DNA from: a virus
Virus record (IMG/VR): IMGVR_UViG_3300029448_000139
Location: 1-35,575 of that record
Length of the DNA stretch: 35,575 nt
Strand: one strand, 5' to 3'
Positions 33,193 to 35,575 of the stretch are shown in pieces. Within the stretch, counting starts at the first letter, position 1. Each line of letters begins with the position of its first letter. Below the pieces are notes generated by a model, which saw only the letters and a program-made list of their open reading frames with translations, was not told the DNA's origin and did no database searches. A program made the position numbers and the translations under genes.

Positions 33193-33768
33193 ATGGGACT
33201 AACAAACGGGGCTACCACGAGTAGCAAGATAGTAACAATCGTCAAAGGTAAATTCACTATTCGTTTACCTGAAGGCACAGACGATCCAAATGCGGTAGAA
33301 CGAACACTTGAAAAAGGTGCTAACGCAGGCAAGGTCGTTAAGGAACTACAGTACACAGGCATCGAGGGAACAATCGAAACCTGTTACGTAGAAGAATCAG
33401 AGTACGGCACTAACTTTGTTACCGAGTTAATCGATGACGAAGGTGCAAGGTTTAAGCTACAGATGCCATTAGACTCACAGTTCTTTGGTCAGTATGCGAA
33501 GCGTATGCCTAACATCGACACAGCAAAGCCTTTATTTTTAGGGCTAGGGTTTGATCGTGAGCGTGGGCGTAACTTCTTATATGCACGACAGAATGGTGAG
33601 AAGGTATCTATGGCTTATACCAAAGACAACCCCAACGGACTACCCGAACCAACCAAGAAAACTGTGAAGGGCAAGGAAGTATGGGATTGGGAGGCACAAG
33701 AGAACTTCCTGTACGAAGTGGCCATAGATTTCGGGTCTAAATTAGATACATCGGACATTCCTTTCTAA
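33193..33768 (+). CDS. Single-stranded DNA-binding protein-like (191 aa)
   Basis: Start at 33193 (MGLTNGATTSSKIVTIVKGK) because AGGAG precedes it and the upstream extension belongs to another gene. A beta-rich OB-like body (GKVVKELQYTGIEGTIETCY; DEGARFKLQMPLDSQF) ends in the acidic tail DTSDIPF, the hallmark that SSB proteins use to bind partner enzymes. It follows the helicase and precedes recombination genes. The body is only distantly like bacterial SSB, so the name rests on tail, size and context. Confidence 0.75.
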   Translation: MGLTNGATTSSKIVTIVKGKFTIRLPEGTDDPNAVERTLEKGANAGKVVKELQYTGIEGTIETCYVEESEYGTNFVTELIDDEGARFKLQMPLDSQFFGQYAKRMPNIDTAKPLFLGLGFDRERGRNFLYARQNGEKVSMAYTKDNPNGLPEPTKKTVKGKEVWDWEAQENFLYEVAIDFGSKLDTSDIPF

Positions 33769-34202
33769 TGGCTACTAAAAAACGCAAAGCTAAAAAGAGG
33801 GACAGAAAATGGTATCTTCAGAAGTTACTTCAGAAAGCCAAACTTTGCGTTAAAGATCGTGATGGTTACGTCTGCCAACATTGCAACAAAGAGTGTAGTG
33901 GGCGTGACTGTCACGCATCTCATATTCTAAATGTGGGAACGCATAAATGTTTTGAGATAGACCCAAGCAACATGAAGGTATTATGCTCTTATTGTCATCT
34001 ACATTGGTGGCATAAGGATGTACTTCATGCTACCGAATGGTTTAGAGATAAGTTTCCAGAGAGATATATTTATCTAATGGAGGCTTCTAAAGAGAAGTTT
34101 AAGATACCCACTTCTAACCTTATAGAATTACATAAAAATACAAAAGGTGATGGCTCTGACTATGGTGAAAAATACTATGAAATGATAAAGGATATAATAT
34201 GA
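33768..34202 (+). CDS. NinG/Rap-like HNH recombination nuclease (144 aa)
   Basis: A Lys/Arg-rich N-terminus leads to CVKDRDGYVCQHCNKEC, then CHASHILNVG, a MKVLCSYCHLHWWH zinc/HNH knuckle and EWFRDKFPERYIYL. The order of Cys pairs, the H-A-S-H motif and the C-terminal helix match the lambda NinG (Rap) family, which cuts branched DNA such as Holliday junctions and D-loops. It overlaps the SSB stop (TAATG) and belongs to the same recombination cluster. Cutting activity is known for the family and inferred here. Confidence 0.75.
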   Translation: MATKKRKAKKRDRKWYLQKLLQKAKLCVKDRDGYVCQHCNKECSGRDCHASHILNVGTHKCFEIDPSNMKVLCSYCHLHWWHKDVLHATEWFRDKFPERYIYLMEASKEKFKIPTSNLIELHKNTKGDGSDYGEKYYEMIKDII

Positions 34203-34468
34203 AGCACACAATTAAACATAAAAACTATGGCGTAAATGGAGATCAGCAACTAGTTGACGTTGATCATTGGACTAGGAGTAAAGCAATTAAAGCGTTCTGC
34301 ACGGAGTGCTTGGGACATGAAGTTCATCCTAGAGAATGCACAACTGTGTGCTGTGCTTTGTATCCGTTCAGAGGCAAGACTTTAGTAGCTTGGAAAGACG
34401 GCAGACCAATCAAGGACGAAGAAAAATCTGGATACGCTTACGGGATTAAGAAGGTTATAAATGGATAA
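34199..34468 (+). CDS. Cys-rich small phage protein (89 aa)
   Basis: KAIKAFCTECLGHEVHPREC, then TTVCCALYPFRGKT, holds a CxxC and further Cys that match a zinc-binding phage family usually seen near replication genes (typical form AIK..C..C.G....V..C....CPL.PYR). The role of that family is not known to me. The start overlaps the preceding stop (ATGA). Probably a small nucleic-acid-binding accessory. Confidence 0.7.
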   Translation: MKHTIKHKNYGVNGDQQLVDVDHWTRSKAIKAFCTECLGHEVHPRECTTVCCALYPFRGKTLVAWKDGRPIKDEEKSGYAYGIKKVING

Positions 34469-34553
34469 CGATTTCTTTTTAGATTTATTCGGTGCGTTAC
34501 TTATATCACTGTTGCTTGCTTGTTTGTTTTTAGAACTAAAGGAGTATTTCTAA
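34461..34553 (+). CDS. Tiny membrane peptide (30 aa)
   Basis: MDNDFFLDLFGALLISLLLA followed by CLFLELKEYF: one clear membrane helix with an acidic start. It overlaps the previous gene by 8 nt and the next by one base (TAATG). Together with the next peptide it is a candidate for a small holin or membrane-disrupting partner of the endolysin, since no conventional holin is seen. Function is speculative. Confidence 0.5.
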   Translation: MDNDFFLDLFGALLISLLLACLFLELKEYF

Positions 34554-34630
34554 TGTTTACATTAAATGTAGTGTTAATTTCTTTATGTGTAATGATTATA
34601 GCCATTGGTGTTATGAGTGGCGGTGATTAA
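34553..34630 (+). CDS. Tiny membrane peptide (25 aa)
   Basis: MFTLNVVLISLCVMIIAIGV then MSGGD: a single hydrophobic helix. Preceded by AAGGAG inside the upstream gene and joined by TAATG at both ends, which strongly suggests it is translated. Possible holin-like or regulatory membrane peptide. No family recognised. Confidence 0.5.
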   Translation: MFTLNVVLISLCVMIIAIGVMSGGD

Positions 34631-35127
34631 TGAGAGCCAAAGATTTCAAGCAGAGTTGGGAACGAGGGCAAGAATTAGAAAGGAAGTTTTATGAAATACT
34701 TAAGTTGCGTGACAAAAATGCAAGAGAAGCGACACGCCAAGAGCAATACAAACACATTGATTTTTTTACCTACTTCGGAACTATCGATGTTAAAAGTAAA
34801 AAGAGGATTGGTAGATCAGATGTTAATGAGCAAGAAACCATCGTGTGGCTTGAGTATAAGAACGTGCAAGGACGTAATGGTTGGCTCGTGTCGTGCGTTG
34901 ATATACTTGCATTCGAACGAGATGATGACTTTATACTCGTCAAACGCAAAGAGTTACAAAAAATGGCGGATGAGTTGTGCGACCTAACAGATATGGTGAC
35001 CAAGTCTAGTGAGGCCTTATACAAAGGTTACACCCGCAAAGGTAGAGAAGATTTAATAACACAAGTAAAGATGAAAGATATAATGAAACTAGAACATAAA
35101 ATATGGAGCAAAGATGCCGTACAGTAA
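34630..35127 (+). CDS. PD-(D/E)XK-like nuclease (165 aa)
   Basis: ERGQELERKFYEIL begins with the helix carrying a Glu typical of the fold. HIDFFT (D44), TIDVKSKKR (D53, K55), then VWLEYKNVQGRNGWL supply the acidic-acidic-x-Lys pattern and the following strand. The rest is helical. The motif set fits small phage endonucleases or Holliday-junction resolvase-like proteins. Start overlaps the previous stop (TAATG). Substrate cannot be read from the sequence. Confidence 0.65.
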   Translation: MRAKDFKQSWERGQELERKFYEILKLRDKNAREATRQEQYKHIDFFTYFGTIDVKSKKRIGRSDVNEQETIVWLEYKNVQGRNGWLVSCVDILAFERDDDFILVKRKELQKMADELCDLTDMVTKSSEALYKGYTRKGREDLITQVKMKDIMKLEHKIWSKDAVQ

Positions 35128-35254
35128 ACGAAAATCAGTAATGATAGAGCAGTTAGTAAAGCTATATGACCTAGAAACAGTGGCACATGGGTTAGAGATA
35201 ACGGTCGATAGTGTTAAACGAGCATTAAGATATGCAAAAAAGGTGTGTTTATAA
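35114..35254 (+). CDS. Small helix-turn-helix protein (46 aa)
   Basis: MPYSKRKSVMIEQLVKLYDL, then ETVAHGLEITVDSVKRALRY: a compact HTH of homeodomain-like/sigma type with a basic N-terminus. It overlaps the nuclease gene by 14 nt and the following gene by one base. It may be a regulator or a DNA-binding subunit. The HTH reading is by eye. Confidence 0.55.
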   Translation: MPYSKRKSVMIEQLVKLYDLETVAHGLEITVDSVKRALRYAKKVCL

Positions 35255-35466
35255 TGCAAGAGATAACATTAAAACAAAATAATATATCTGTAACTATCTC
35301 CAAACCAGATGGAGAGAGTAGAGAAGAGTTAGTAGAACTTATGAGCACCGCATTATCTTGGATAGAAGCAGAGACTATTGTACTAGGTGAGTGCGAACTT
35401 GAAGATGATAATATTTATATAGAAACTAATGTTCCTCGTGATAATATTGAACACGAGGGTATGTAA
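35254..35466 (+). CDS. Small acidic protein, last gene of the early arm, unknown (70 aa)
   Basis: Start at ATG 35254 (MQEITLKQNNISVTISKPDG), overlapping the previous stop (TAATG), rather than the GTG at 35245. Beta-rich and acidic (ETIVLGECELEDDNIYIETN). It is followed only by an unused-looking ribosome site and the end terminator. No family recognised. Confidence 0.6.
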   Translation: MQEITLKQNNISVTISKPDGESREELVELMSTALSWIEAETIVLGECELEDDNIYIETNVPRDNIEHEGM

Positions 35467-35535
35467 AATTAAAACAGAAAAGGAGGAAATAACCCTTCTA
35501 AAATAAAAATAAACTATTGAAAACGCTGAATTAAG

Positions 35536-35558
35536 AGGGGCTTAATCGCCCCTTTTTT
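35536..35558 (+). terminator. Intrinsic terminator ending the rightward arm
   Basis: AGGGGC-TTAATC-GCCCCT followed by a run of six T. It is a classic Rho-independent terminator for the plus strand at the end of the early arm. If the window is circular it separates the rightward arm from the tail fibre gene arriving on the other strand. Confidence 0.9.
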
Positions 35559-35575
35559 ATTTGTCTAGCTTGATT

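Noticed and set aside
1-35575. CRISPR arrays, IS elements or integrase/attachment sites
   Set aside because: No regularly spaced repeats, transposase motifs or recombinase motifs were found.

Overview
The window looks like essentially a whole genome of a small, AT-rich, podovirus-type tailed phage. A T7-type head-tail connector, terminase, scaffold, capsid, three tail-tubular-A-like proteins, tail nozzle proteins and internal virion proteins lie in one block. No RNA polymerase, DNA polymerase, primase or integrase is visible, so it is not a classical autographivirus. Size, AT-richness and gene style (giant internal protein, LamG-type tail proteins, DUF6321-like small basic protein) suggest a marine phage, perhaps of an alphaproteobacterium. 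The host is an inference.

Layout: two divergent arms leave a GC-rich control region of about 300 bp (26583-26884). The left arm (minus strand, 26582 down to 1) is the late/virion arm. In transcription order it holds two Zn-ribbon-like small proteins, a small packaging protein, TerL, small proteins, the portal, a cluster of Lys/Arg-rich small proteins, scaffold, a strong promoter with a structured leader, major capsid protein, a decoration-like protein, a terminator, three paralogous tail tubular A proteins, a two-chain nozzle, internal virion proteins including one of 2657 aa, and a LamG-type tail fibre that runs off the left edge. Most junctions are TAATG or ATGA overlaps, which indicates translational coupling.

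The right arm (plus strand, 26885 to 35466) is the early/replication/lysis arm. It has small unknown proteins with near-identical AAGGAGAATAA-type ribosome sites, an SLT-like endolysin, a HIRAN-nuclease fusion, a winged-helix initiator-like protein, a DnaB-type helicase, SSB, a NinG/Rap-like HNH protein, a PD-(D/E)XK nuclease, two tiny membrane peptides and an HTH peptide. It ends in a strong intrinsic terminator. The phage appears to bring its own origin-loading, helicase and recombination tools and to borrow the host polymerases.

The most striking signal is RNA. A hammerhead ribozyme with a perfect consensus core and type II topology follows a stop codon at 28076-28132. A second hammerhead-shaped element of type I topology, with one core deviation and one mismatch, lies at 27358-27408. 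The two predicted cleavage sites bracket exactly two small genes. If the two ends of the window are joined, the left-edge tail fibre gene stops after three more codons, just past the right-end terminator, which fits a circularly assembled complete genome of 35,575 bp.
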